Part shown: piece after piece, positions 44,784 to 53,089 of the stretch
How positions within the stretch are numbered: position 1 is the first letter of the stretch
Layout: each line of letters starts with the position of its first letter
Origin: Desulfurellaceae bacterium bin18
Lineage (GTDB): Bacteria; Desulfobacterota; Binatia; Bin18
Length of the DNA stretch: 64,000 nucleotides
Direction of reading: 5' to 3'
Assembly: GCA_002238415.1 (NCBI GenBank)
Contig: MPMI01000001.1
Location: forward strand, 237,669 to 301,668
The notes under the pieces: generated by a model
Database searches by the model: none
Told to the model about the DNA's origin: nothing
Seen by the model: only the letters and a program-made list of their open reading frames with translations
Made by a program: the position numbers and the translations under genes

Positions 44784-45143
44784 ATGCACATATTAGCCAT
44801 CGTATGGCATCCCAATGCCCGTTGGCACGCTTTGAGTGAAGTTGACAAACTCGCGTATCTGAAATCGCTGGATGTCTATATAAACGCTGGGCGTGCAGGC
44901 GGCGCGATCGTTTTGGGCTGGAGTAAGATTGACCAAACTCTACCGAAAGCTCCCGAAAAGGGGTTCGTCGGAGTTTTTGGGCTGAGCAGCGCTGAACAAG
45001 TTCACGAATTTGAGAAAGTTGTCGTAGAAGCCGAGTGGTACGAGTACTTTGATTCTACGAACATCAGCATTGATCTACTTGGTGCAACCGAACCAGAGCC
45101 GCACAAGATTTATGCCAGGCTGCTGAACGTATCGCTAGGATAA
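44784..45143 (+). CDS. Small conserved-type protein, DUF6616-like
   Basis: A 119-residue soluble protein: WHPNARWHALSEVDKLAYL, a GWSKID strand and VEAEWYEYFDSTNI near the C-terminus. The pattern resembles a ferredoxin-like small alpha/beta domain seen in DUF6616 proteins. The start ATG follows GGGGGAG. Composition is AT-richer than neighbours. Function unknown. Confidence 0.5.
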   Translation: MHILAIVWHPNARWHALSEVDKLAYLKSLDVYINAGRAGGAIVLGWSKIDQTLPKAPEKGFVGVFGLSSAEQVHEFEKVVVEAEWYEYFDSTNISIDLLGATEPEPHKIYARLLNVSLG

Positions 45144-45271
45144 CGGTAAAGATTGTGTCTAGAACTCATCTCATAAATAGGAGAGTCGCCACTTTTGCCT
45201 AGGATTGGCGGCCTATAGAGCACCCGTCAGACATTTATGAGATAGCTTCTAGCAGATGTGGGATCACGAGT

Positions 45272-46669
45272 GTGATCGAGACTGACTATCTTATCGTCGG
45301 AGCCGGGGCTTCCGGTATGGCGTTTGCCGACGCGCTCATCGCCGAGTGTGACGCCGACGTCGTGATGGTCGATCGGCGCCATTGCCCGGGCGGCCATTGG
45401 AACGATGCTTACCCGTTCGTGCGCATTCACCACGCCTCGGCCTGCTACGGCGTGAACTCAACCGTGCTGGGCACGGATTCGATCGACCAAACCGGCCCGA
45501 ACGCAGGATTCTATGAGCGCTCGACGGCCGCGGAGATCTGTGCCTATTACCAACGGGTGCTCGACGAGGTGCTGCTGCCGTCGGGACAGGTGCGCTTCTT
45601 CGGCATGTGTGACTACGTCGGGGACTGGGCAAACGAGCACGCGTTCACCTCACGCGTGACCGGCGCCAGCACGACGGTGCGCGTGCGCCGCAAGATTGTG
45701 GACACGACCTATCTTGACGTAACGGTCCCGGCAACGCATACGCCGTCGTTCACGGTTGATCCGGATGTCACATTCATTCCCCTCGGTGAGCTGGCCAATA
45801 TGGCTGAGCGTCCGACCGGCTACACCATCATTGGGGCAGGCAAGACCGCTATGGATGCCTGCAACTGGCTGCTCGACAACGGCGAAGATCCCGACAGGAT
45901 CAGGTGGATCAGACCCCGCGAAGCCTGGTTGCTGGACCGCATGACGCTCCAGCCGCTCGATCTGGTCACCGAGACAGTCGCCGGATTATCGCTTGGCATC
46001 GAGGCCCTCGCCCAAGCCGAGACGGCGGATGCGCTTTGGCCCCGACTCGAAGCGTGCGGCCAACTTCAACGCTTCGAGCCGCAGATCATGCCGACTATGT
46101 TTCGGGGTGCCATCCTGAACGCCGCCGAACGCGAAGCGTTGATGCAGATCGAAAACGTGGTACGCCCGGGTCGCGTGCGAAGTCTGGGCGCCGACCGCAT
46201 CATCATGGAGAAAGGGGAGATTCCAACTGAGCGCGGCCACGTGCATGTCGATTGCACGGCCTGCGGCTACCACAAGCAACCCGTCCGGCCGATCTTCGAG
46301 CCGGGCCGCATCGTGATTCAATCGCTCACTGGCGTGGTCCAGACGTATTACGCGGCCATGCTCGGGTTTATCGAGTCCACCGGCCGCGACGATGCCGAGA
46401 AGAACCGGCTCTGCCCACCCGTCGCCCAGGTCGACGTACCGCTCGATTGGGTCCGGTTTGCGCACGGTATGCTCAACACTTCCGCGCTGCATGCGACCGA
46501 GCCGGACATAACGGCGTGGCAGGCAAGCTCGCGCCTGAATCTCACCCGCGGCATAGAGAATCACCTGAGTGAACCGCGCATGAAGACGGCCCTTGATCGC
46601 TGGCAGGCCAACGCCGAACCGGCGTTAAAAAATGCCGAACGACTGCTGGCCGTAGCGTCGCCGAGATGA
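45272..46669 (+). CDS. FAD-dependent oxidoreductase (flavin monooxygenase-like)
   Basis: A 465-residue flavoprotein with N-terminal FAD Rossmann motif GAGASGMAFADALI, a HCPGGHWNDAYPF loop reminiscent of GGxW in flavin monooxygenases, and a second dinucleotide motif YTIIGAGKTAMDACNWLL. It starts with GTG. The next gene, an NtaA-like monooxygenase, is on the same strand 50 bases on. The substrate is unknown. Confidence 0.78.
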   Translation: MIETDYLIVGAGASGMAFADALIAECDADVVMVDRRHCPGGHWNDAYPFVRIHHASACYGVNSTVLGTDSIDQTGPNAGFYERSTAAEICAYYQRVLDEVLLPSGQVRFFGMCDYVGDWANEHAFTSRVTGASTTVRVRRKIVDTTYLDVTVPATHTPSFTVDPDVTFIPLGELANMAERPTGYTIIGAGKTAMDACNWLLDNGEDPDRIRWIRPREAWLLDRMTLQPLDLVTETVAGLSLGIEALAQAETADALWPRLEACGQLQRFEPQIMPTMFRGAILNAAEREALMQIENVVRPGRVRSLGADRIIMEKGEIPTERGHVHVDCTACGYHKQPVRPIFEPGRIVIQSLTGVVQTYYAAMLGFIESTGRDDAEKNRLCPPVAQVDVPLDWVRFAHGMLNTSALHATEPDITAWQASSRLNLTRGIENHLSEPRMKTALDRWQANAEPALKNAERLLAVASPR

Positions 46670-46719
46670 AGCGCGGCCGATCACCGTGAAGTCGGAAATG
46701 ACGAGAGAGGAGCCCAAAC

Positions 46720-48060
46720 GTGAAAAAGTTAATGCATCTGAATGGTTTTGTAATGTTTGGCCCGATGAATCATTCCGTGGGCTCATGGTTGCATCCCGAC
46801 AGCCAGGTCGCCGGCTCGTTTGCGAAACCTGAAATCTGGCAGGACGTGGCGCGGACGCTGGAACGCGGCAAGTTCGATGCAATCTTTTTTGCCGATACCT
46901 TAGCGGCATTCGGGAATTACCGGAATCGGATGGACGAAGCGCTCACCCATGCCATCCAGTTTCCCATGCACGATCCGACCCTGGTCATTCCGATGCTGGC
47001 TGCCGTGACCGAGAGGCTCGGTTACGCGGTGACCCTTTCCCTGACCTATTACCAGCCGTATATGGCGGTGCGCAAATTGAGCACGCTTGATCATCTGACC
47101 AAAGGGCGGATTGGCTGGAACATCGTCACCTCCGCCCACGTGGCCGAGGCCGTGAACCTTGGACTGGAAAAAATGGTCCCGCACACCGAGCGCTATAAGC
47201 GTGCGGACGAATACATGGAGGTCTGCCACAAACTGTGGAGCAGCTGGGAGCCAGACGCGGTCGTCGCGGACAAGAAGACGGGGGTGTTTGTTGATGCAAG
47301 CAAGGTCCACCCGATCAATCACAAAGGCAAATGGTTTTCATGCCCTGGTATTTCGGCGGTTGAACCTTCGCCGCAGGGGTACCCCGTACTGTTTCAGGCG
47401 GGCGCGTCAGATGCAGGTCGTGACTTTTGCGCCAAGCATGCAGAGGCGGCATTTGGCGTGCAGCTCACCACGCGGGCATTGAAATCTTTTGCCGACGATA
47501 TGCGGGGAAGGTTAAAGAAAAACGGAAGAGATCCATCCAGCCTCAAATACATCTGGGGCATCCAGACTATCCTGGGTGGGACCGAAGCAGAGGCGAAGCG
47601 CAGGCATCAAGAGTTTAATGCATTGGTCCCGTATGAAGGCGGCCTCGCGCTCCTTTCCGGGCACTCCAACCATGATTTGTCGCAGTACGATATTGATGAG
47701 CCGATTGAAGACATTGAGGTCGAAGGCATTCAGGGCTTATTGGATATTTTTACCAAGATGTATAAGGCCGGCGACTTAGGAAAAGACAAACTGACCATGC
47801 GCGAAGTCGGGAAAATCTACGGAGCAACGATTGGCTGCCCGCAAATTGTCGGGACGCCTGAACAAGTCGCTGACCAGATGGAAGCCATACTCGATGAAAC
47901 CGGTGGCGACGGCTTTAACATCACACCGACAGTCATGCCGAACAACCTCAAGGAATTCGTTGACGAGGTCGTACCCATATTACAAAAGCGTGGGCGGCAC
48001 CGGCGCGAATACACCGGCGACACGCTACGCGACCATCTCAATCAGGACGTCTGTGGGTAA
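46720..48060 (+). CDS. FMN-dependent monooxygenase, NtaA/SnaA/DszA type
   Basis: A 446-residue luciferase-superfamily monooxygenase of the long NtaA/DszA/SnaA group: FDAIFFADTLAAFGNYRNRM, TKGRIGWNIVTSAH, GYPVLFQAGASDAGRDFCAK and AEAAFGVQLTTR. Members use reduced FMN to cleave aminopolycarboxylates or dibenzothiophene sulfone, among others. No dedicated flavin reductase gene is adjacent. Confidence 0.88.
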   Translation: MKKLMHLNGFVMFGPMNHSVGSWLHPDSQVAGSFAKPEIWQDVARTLERGKFDAIFFADTLAAFGNYRNRMDEALTHAIQFPMHDPTLVIPMLAAVTERLGYAVTLSLTYYQPYMAVRKLSTLDHLTKGRIGWNIVTSAHVAEAVNLGLEKMVPHTERYKRADEYMEVCHKLWSSWEPDAVVADKKTGVFVDASKVHPINHKGKWFSCPGISAVEPSPQGYPVLFQAGASDAGRDFCAKHAEAAFGVQLTTRALKSFADDMRGRLKKNGRDPSSLKYIWGIQTILGGTEAEAKRRHQEFNALVPYEGGLALLSGHSNHDLSQYDIDEPIEDIEVEGIQGLLDIFTKMYKAGDLGKDKLTMREVGKIYGATIGCPQIVGTPEQVADQMEAILDETGGDGFNITPTVMPNNLKEFVDEVVPILQKRGRHRREYTGDTLRDHLNQDVCG

Positions 48061-48110
48061 GCGGGCCGAAGCCTGTTGCCCGATGTCGCCGAGGTTGCGG
48101 CACGCTTACA

Positions 48111-48185
48111 TATGGGGTCAGACTCGACTCATGGGACTCCTTCCGCAGTGTCAGAAAAAACGCTGCGGGAAGATATTGCTGTCGT
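48111..48185 (+). repeat. Dispersed repeat A, left half
   Basis: TATGGGGTCAGACTCGACTC followed by the ATGGGACTCCTTCCGCAGT core and a pale hairpin. It matches 49290, 51170 and 54400. A repeat-B segment follows from 48193. Confidence 0.65.
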
Positions 48186-48192
48186 AGCATTG

Positions 48193-48222
48193 GAATGAGA
48201 AAGTAGAATCGTAGATAAGAAG
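48193..48222 (+). repeat. Dispersed repeat B, partial copy
   Basis: GAATGAGAAAGTAGAATCGT and following bases, similar to the repeats at 44601 and 55980. It directly follows a repeat-A element, as at 55980. Confidence 0.45.
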
Positions 48223-48411
48223 AGCAGATCGAATATACGTGGCGACATTACGAGCTACTCGGCAGGGATCTATGATGTCAGTGGGAAGCGGGATATGGGT
48301 TTCGTACTTCCTACTGAGTAGACGCTCCTCGCATAATGCCACCTCACGCGGGTGAACACGGCGTTCGGTGGCGAAGAAGGTGGTTCGCTGAACCCAAGGA
48401 GGATCCCCCGA

Positions 48412-49269
48412 ATGACACATTCCGCTTTAACTCCAAACCGTACGGCGGTGATCACCGGCGGCGCCAGCGGCATTGGTTTTGCCACGGCTGAGCGTCTTGT
48501 AGCGCTGGGCTTGAACGTGTGTATCGCGGACCAGGACGAGGAGAAGCTCAGCTCCGCGGCCGACACCCTCGCAAAGCAGAGTGCGCGAGGCGCGGACGCG
48601 ATCCTGGTAGCTCCAGTCGATGTGGCTCGCCTTGAATCCGTGCAGGCTCTTCGAGACGCCGTGCTCGATCGGTTCGGCGAGGTTGCCGTGCTGATGAACA
48701 ATGCCGGTACGCGCGGAGGCGGCACCCCCTGGGAGCACTACGAGGGCTGGCAGAGAGCACTCAGCGTGAACCTCTGGGGTGTGATTAACGGGCTCCAGGT
48801 CTTCACCCAGGGAATGATCGACCAGGGCACCCCTTGCGCGATCATCAATACGGGATCGAAGCAGGGCATCACCAATCCACCCGGCGACGCGGCGTACAAC
48901 GTATCCAAGGCCGGTATCAAGAGCTTGACTGAGAGCCTTGCCCATCAACTCCGTCTTACCGACGGCTGCCGAGTTACAGCGCACCTCCTGATTCCGGGCT
49001 TTACATACACAGGATTGACAAAGCGATCCGCGCAGGAAAAGCCGCCCGGTGCTTGGATGCCCGAGCAGGTAGCGGACCACCTGCTTGCAGCCATGGACCG
49101 TGGCGACTTTTACGTGCTGTGTCCAGACAATGATGTAACGCCCGAGATCGACCACCGGCGTATCGAGTGGGCGGCGGGTGACATGACCGAGAACCGCCCG
49201 GCGCTCTCGCGCTGGCATCCGGACTACGAAGGCGTCTTTGCGGATTTCATGTCCAAAAAGGAGGACTGA
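48412..49269 (+). CDS. Short-chain dehydrogenase/reductase
   Basis: A 285-residue SDR. Cofactor motif TGGASGIG, NNAG, and catalytic Ser-Tyr-Lys in NTGSKQGITNPPGDAAYNVSK. The acidic residue after strand beta-2 (IADQDE) favours NAD+. The frame extends upstream, but the ATG at 48412 follows AAGGAGG. It is co-directional with the NtaA-like and NTF2-like genes. Substrate unknown. Confidence 0.87.
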   Translation: MTHSALTPNRTAVITGGASGIGFATAERLVALGLNVCIADQDEEKLSSAADTLAKQSARGADAILVAPVDVARLESVQALRDAVLDRFGEVAVLMNNAGTRGGGTPWEHYEGWQRALSVNLWGVINGLQVFTQGMIDQGTPCAIINTGSKQGITNPPGDAAYNVSKAGIKSLTESLAHQLRLTDGCRVTAHLLIPGFTYTGLTKRSAQEKPPGAWMPEQVADHLLAAMDRGDFYVLCPDNDVTPEIDHRRIEWAAGDMTENRPALSRWHPDYEGVFADFMSKKED

Positions 49270-49289
49270 GTCTTGCGTGACTCGCGGTA

Positions 49290-49362
49290 TATGGGGTCAG
49301 ACTCGACTAAGGGGACTCCTTCCGCAGTAGCAGGAAAAAATCTACGGGGATGACGATCTCTT
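49290..49362 (+). repeat. Dispersed repeat A, left half
   Basis: TATGGGGTCAGACTCGACTA then GGGGACTCCTTCCGCAGTAG, matching the other repeat-A elements, placed 20 bases after the SDR stop. Confidence 0.65.
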
Positions 49363-49496
49363 CCAATTCCGCGTAGTCCGGCGTAAAACAGATCTATGAC
49401 AAAATCCACGGCACTTGTGTACACCTCCCGACACAAAAACAACAAAAATATCGACAGCCCACGACAAGGTTCATACTGCGGAATCGGAAAACGGCT

Positions 49497-50030
49497 ATGA
49501 ATGACACAGAACTCAAGAGTATTCTCGCTCGACTTCAGCATCTGGAAGATCTCGAAGCCATTCGGCACACCTGGCGCGACTATTGTATGCGGCTCGACTC
49601 CGAGGACTGGGAAGGATTGGGCGACGTGTTCACCACGGACGGGGTGGTGGAAATGGTCGGGCTCGACGCGCTGCTCCCCGGTTCTGATCGGGTCTATCGC
49701 GGACGCCGTGAGATTATTGACACCTTTTATATGCCGGCGATTGAGGGTGCAGCAAACCCGAGTGCCAAACTCTTCGCCACCGGGCATATCAGCACGAACA
49801 TGCAGATTGACGTTGAAGGCGACGAAGCAACAACGCTGGCCTACTTTTTCGAGATCGTTGCGAACAACACGGTTCTTATCGGTACCTACCAGCACCGTTT
49901 ACGTCGCGATCCAGATCGCTGGCGATTCGCGTTCCTGCGCATCTCCGTTCGCTATCACGCGGAACTCGCCGCCGAGAATGTCGGGGGGCAAAGTTTGCAG
50001 GAGATTTTAGCGAAACCATACACTGCCTAA
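49497..50030 (+). CDS. NTF2/SnoaL-like protein
   Basis: A 177-residue SnoaL_4-type protein: LEDLEAIRHTWRDYCMRLDS, VFTTDGVVEMVG, KLFATGHISTNMQIDVEGDE and GTYQHRLRRDPDRWRFAFL. Typical of ring-cleavage or dehydratase accessory proteins in degradation clusters. It precedes a haloalkane dehalogenase gene by 163 bases. Confidence 0.78.
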   Translation: MNDTELKSILARLQHLEDLEAIRHTWRDYCMRLDSEDWEGLGDVFTTDGVVEMVGLDALLPGSDRVYRGRREIIDTFYMPAIEGAANPSAKLFATGHISTNMQIDVEGDEATTLAYFFEIVANNTVLIGTYQHRLRRDPDRWRFAFLRISVRYHAELAAENVGGQSLQEILAKPYTA

Positions 50031-50193
50031 GAAGGGCATCCTGAAGATCCTCACATGGCCGCACTCGTCAAAGGCTGCTCTTGATCACGGTGAGAACAAC
50101 TCCGCCTGGCCCTTAACTCCAAGGCACCGTTGGGACGCAGATACGGAATACTAGAGTCAAGGTTTGTCTAGAGATACCTTGGAGGATAGGCTG

Positions 50194-51093
50194 ATGACGG
50201 ACATTTACCGTACCCCGGAAGATCGCTTCGCAAACCTTCCCGACTTTCCTTACCAAGCCCATTACGTCGCCGATTTGCCCGGCTACGCAGGTATGCGCCT
50301 GCATTATGTGGACGAGGGGGATGCGCACGCCTCTCGTGTCTTTCTGTGCCTGCATGGCGAACCAACCTGGAGTTATTTATACCGGAAAATGATACCGATC
50401 TTTGTCGGTTCAGGAGCGCGGGTCATTGCCCCAGATTTCTTTGGATTTGGCCGTTCGGACAAACCAACTGAGGATACTACGTACACCTACGACTTTCATC
50501 GCAACAGCTTGTTGCGGCTGATCGAACGGCTCGACCTCAAGAATATTACGATTGTATGCCAGGACTGGGGCGGCTTGTTGGGACTGACCTTACCGCTCGA
50601 TATCGCCGATAGAGTCGGCGGCGTGCTCGCGATGAATACGATCTTGGTGACCGGTGAATTCCCATTACCGGATACGTTCACCAACTGGAAGCAATGGACA
50701 GCCGATCATCCGGACATGGATCCGGGGGCTGCGATGCTCTTCCTCGACGATACGTTGCCACAGGGTATTCTCGATGCCTATCGCGCACCATTTCCAAACG
50801 AACGGAGCAAAGCCGGACCGCGTTCATTTCCGACACTCGTCCCGATTAATCCGAAAATGGGTGGTGCAGCGACCCAAAAGCGGGCTATCGCGTGGTTCCA
50901 AAACGAATGGCGCGGGGATGCGCTTGTCGCCTGCGGCCTGCATGACAAGATCGCAACCCTACCGGTCGTGCAGATGCTCGCGAGCTGGATCAAAGATTGT
51001 CCGCCCGTGCTCGAAGTGCCGCAGGCCGGACACTTCTGTCAGGAGCAAGGCGAAGGCGTCGCGCAGAAGTACTTGGAGCTCTATCCAGCCTAG
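50194..51093 (+). CDS. Haloalkane dehalogenase, subfamily I (DhlA-like)
   Basis: A 299-residue enzyme that aligns along its length with Xanthobacter DhlA. The catalytic set is complete: E56 (HGEPTWSY), nucleophile D124 and W125 (CQDWGG), cap Trp W165 (FTNWKQW), D251 (LHDKI) and H280 (QAGHFCQE). Compared with DhlA it lacks about ten residues in the cap at LVTGEFPLPDTFTNW, where DhlA carries its duplicated segment. GGAGG precedes the ATG. With the DhaA-like gene at 17421 it gives this locus two unrelated-subfamily dehalogenases. Confidence 0.92.
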   Translation: MTDIYRTPEDRFANLPDFPYQAHYVADLPGYAGMRLHYVDEGDAHASRVFLCLHGEPTWSYLYRKMIPIFVGSGARVIAPDFFGFGRSDKPTEDTTYTYDFHRNSLLRLIERLDLKNITIVCQDWGGLLGLTLPLDIADRVGGVLAMNTILVTGEFPLPDTFTNWKQWTADHPDMDPGAAMLFLDDTLPQGILDAYRAPFPNERSKAGPRSFPTLVPINPKMGGAATQKRAIAWFQNEWRGDALVACGLHDKIATLPVVQMLASWIKDCPPVLEVPQAGHFCQEQGEGVAQKYLELYPA

Positions 51094-51169
51094 GACCGAA
51101 TGAGTTGCTCGTCGCCTACGACGCGCGTTTGACGAGCGAGATTTCCCGCTCGCGATTGGGCGAGTGGGT

Positions 51170-51276
51170 GGTCAGACTCGACTCATGGGACTCCGTCCGC
51201 AGTAGCAGGAAAAACTGCGGGGAAATACCGCATTATGATCTTTCCATATGGCTTGGGTGGATAGTCGAGTCTGGCC
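51170..51276 (+). repeat. Dispersed repeat A, complete MITE-like element
   Basis: 107 bases bounded by GGTCAGACTCGACT and AGTCGAGTCTGGCC (13 of 14 complementary), the only copy in the window with both ends close to intact. Internal parts recur at 48111, 49290, 54400 (left part), 55827 (both ends, diverged) and 62935 (right part). It looks like a non-autonomous palindromic mobile element. Confidence 0.7.
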
Positions 51277-51470
51277 CTACTTTCCTTGAAGGTGTTGGAT
51301 GCAGCCTTAGCCAAGAATCCGTGGCTGGTGGGGAATGCTTTTAGCATTGCCCACCTCAATGTGGCTGGTGTCACGCTGATCCTCAGGATCGTCAAGTTGT
51401 GAAAATGTGGTTTCAGAACAAGGGGTTAGCGCAGCCAATCAGAACCAGCCCAAGTAATGTCAACAATGGG

Positions 51471-51496
51471 ATGTCAAAAGGGCTCCCTTTTGACAT
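51471..51496. repeat. Perfect 26-base palindrome
   Basis: Arms ATGTCAAAAGGG / CCCTTTTGACAT with a 2-base loop CT. It may be a bidirectional terminator or a recombination relic. Confidence 0.5.
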
Positions 51497-51579
51497 CCTA
51501 AACCGGGTTGCGTAAGTGCTTTCGACGTTCCTGTTGGGCCTGATTGTGCCGGATTGTACCCATTAGCCTACTACCCAGA

Positions 51580-51680
51580 TCATACTTCGCTCTGGGAAGT
51601 TCTCTGGAATTCGCGTGGAGACAGCCCGGTCCGGTCCTTGAAAGCGCGGGAGAACGCAACCGCATCGCGGCAGACACTGA
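51580..51680 (-). pseudogene. C-terminal fragment of an AraC-family regulator
   Basis: The minus-strand frame ending in TGA at 51580 reads VAFSRAFKDRTGLSPREFQ, the conserved recognition helix and tail of AraC-type HTH proteins. Sequence upstream of this patch is not recognisably AraC, so only the end survives. Confidence 0.5.
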
Positions 51681-51750
51681 GAACCAAGAGATGATCTGCA
51701 ATTCTTCCGCGATAATAAAAGGTCCCATCTAAAGAAACGGCGTTATCAGT

Positions 51751-52788
51751 TCACTTTTCAATCGAGCCAACCACATCCATCACCTGTTCGAGGTCTGACA
51801 TGCGCTTCGCATGATCTGCGGCTTCAATGCGTAGTGTTAGTCCGTCAATTCCCACGTCTTTGTATTTTTGAAAGCGTTTGCGAATCATGTCTGGGGTCCC
51901 GACGGCTCCAAACTGGGTGACCATAGCGTCCGGAACGCGCTCGGCGGCTTCTTTGCGTTTGCCATCAATCCATAATTGTTGAATGGCTTTGGCATCGTCC
52001 TCAAACCCGGCGCGTTGGAAGGCCGCGTTGTAAAAATTCGCTGTGGCCGAGCCCATAGCGCCCATACTAAAGGCGACAGACGGCTTGCGCATGTCGATCA
52101 GCTCTTCGACATTGTCGCCAAGCACAACCACGCACCCAGTATGCAGGGAGATGTCGCTGAGTTTTCGTCCTGCTGCTTCTGCCCCTTTGCGAATATAAGC
52201 CAGATGGGCTTCGGGACACTCAGGCGAAAATGAGGTGCCGAGCCATCCATCTGCCATTGCGCCTGTATATTCAAGCGCCTTGGGTGCCAGGGTTGCCAGA
52301 AAGATGGGGATGTCAACGGGCTTATGATCAAGCCGGAGCGCCTTGCCCTCACCGCCCGGTCGCGGCAGGGTATGGAACTTGCCTTCATAGCGTAGCTTCT
52401 CACCCCGAAAAGCCATGCGGATAATATCAACTGTCTCTTTCAGTCGGGTAAGCGGCGCGTGAAATGGGACGCCCTGCAACCCTTCTACGACTTGGGGGCC
52501 GCTTGTTCCCAAGCCTAAGACGAAGCGTTCTCCGGAGAGATCGTGTAAGGACAGGGCTGTCATAGCCATCATCGACGGTGCACGGGCGCTGATCTGCATA
52601 ATACCGGTGCCGAGGATGATGCGCTTGGTCTGGCCCGCGAGATACGCAAGTGATGTTACCGCATCCTGGCTCCACCCCTCGGCCGACCAGGCATAATCGA
52701 CTCCCAAACGCTCAGCGTGTTGGACAAACTCAACCATGCTCTGCATATCGGTATGCGTCGCTCCGCCGACCATGATGGATGTCTTCAT
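51751..52788 (-). CDS. Luciferase-like monooxygenase, F420-type
   Basis: A 345-residue LLM protein: GVDYAWSAEGWSQDAVTSL, RIILGTGIMQISARAPSMMA, SGERFVLGLGTSGPQVVEG and IFLATLAPKALEYTGAMADG, the pattern of F420-dependent oxidoreductases. It is third in a minus-strand series after the selenoprotein and dehydrogenase-stub genes. Substrate unknown. Confidence 0.86.
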   Translation of the reverse strand: MKTSIMVGGATHTDMQSMVEFVQHAERLGVDYAWSAEGWSQDAVTSLAYLAGQTKRIILGTGIMQISARAPSMMAMTALSLHDLSGERFVLGLGTSGPQVVEGLQGVPFHAPLTRLKETVDIIRMAFRGEKLRYEGKFHTLPRPGGEGKALRLDHKPVDIPIFLATLAPKALEYTGAMADGWLGTSFSPECPEAHLAYIRKGAEAAGRKLSDISLHTGCVVVLGDNVEELIDMRKPSVAFSMGAMGSATANFYNAAFQRAGFEDDAKAIQQLWIDGKRKEAAERVPDAMVTQFGAVGTPDMIRKRFQKYKDVGIDGLTLRIEAADHAKRMSDLEQVMDVVGSIEK

Positions 52789-52860
52789 GTGTTGCTCCTG
52801 ACTCAGTCTGCCTGGGTGGACTGGGCTTCACTCGGATGGCAAGAAAGATACTCACGGACC

Positions 52861-53052
52861 TCAAGGTTCATTCGATCTATCTCTGTTGATAATTTTCATG
52901 ACTTCCGAACTGCCTGCGTAGATCCGGCTGACCCGGGAATCACGATACATCCGACTGATCTCGAACTCCTTCATATACCCGGCCCCACCGTGCAATTGGA
53001 TACCCAGATCAACCATCTTGCCTTCGACTTCCGACGCCGTGTTTTCTGGCAT
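52861..53052 (-). pseudogene. C-terminal stub of an acyl-CoA dehydrogenase
   Basis: A 63-residue frame reading KMVDLGIQLHGGAGYM, then KEFEISRMYRDSRVSRIYAG and SSEVMKII, the conserved last helices of acyl-CoA dehydrogenases. It has its own AAGGAG ribosome binding site and ATG but lacks the FAD and substrate domains, so it cannot be an active enzyme alone. It lies between the selenoprotein and LLM genes and probably resulted from a deletion. Confidence 0.7.
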
Positions 53053-53089
53053 GTCTTCTCCTTGTTCCTAATGTCGACTACGGCCGGCT

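Larger units (their letters stand above)
48061..48411. other. Gene-free interval
   Basis: 351 bases with repeat A and B segments and the AAGGAGG ribosome binding site of the SDR gene. No additional gene supported. Confidence 0.6.
51094..51750. other. Gene-poor interval
   Basis: 657 bases. Contents: a complete repeat-A element (51170-51276), a perfect 26-base palindrome (51471-51496) and the C-terminal remnant of an AraC-type regulator (51580-51680, minus strand). No intact gene. Confidence 0.6.
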
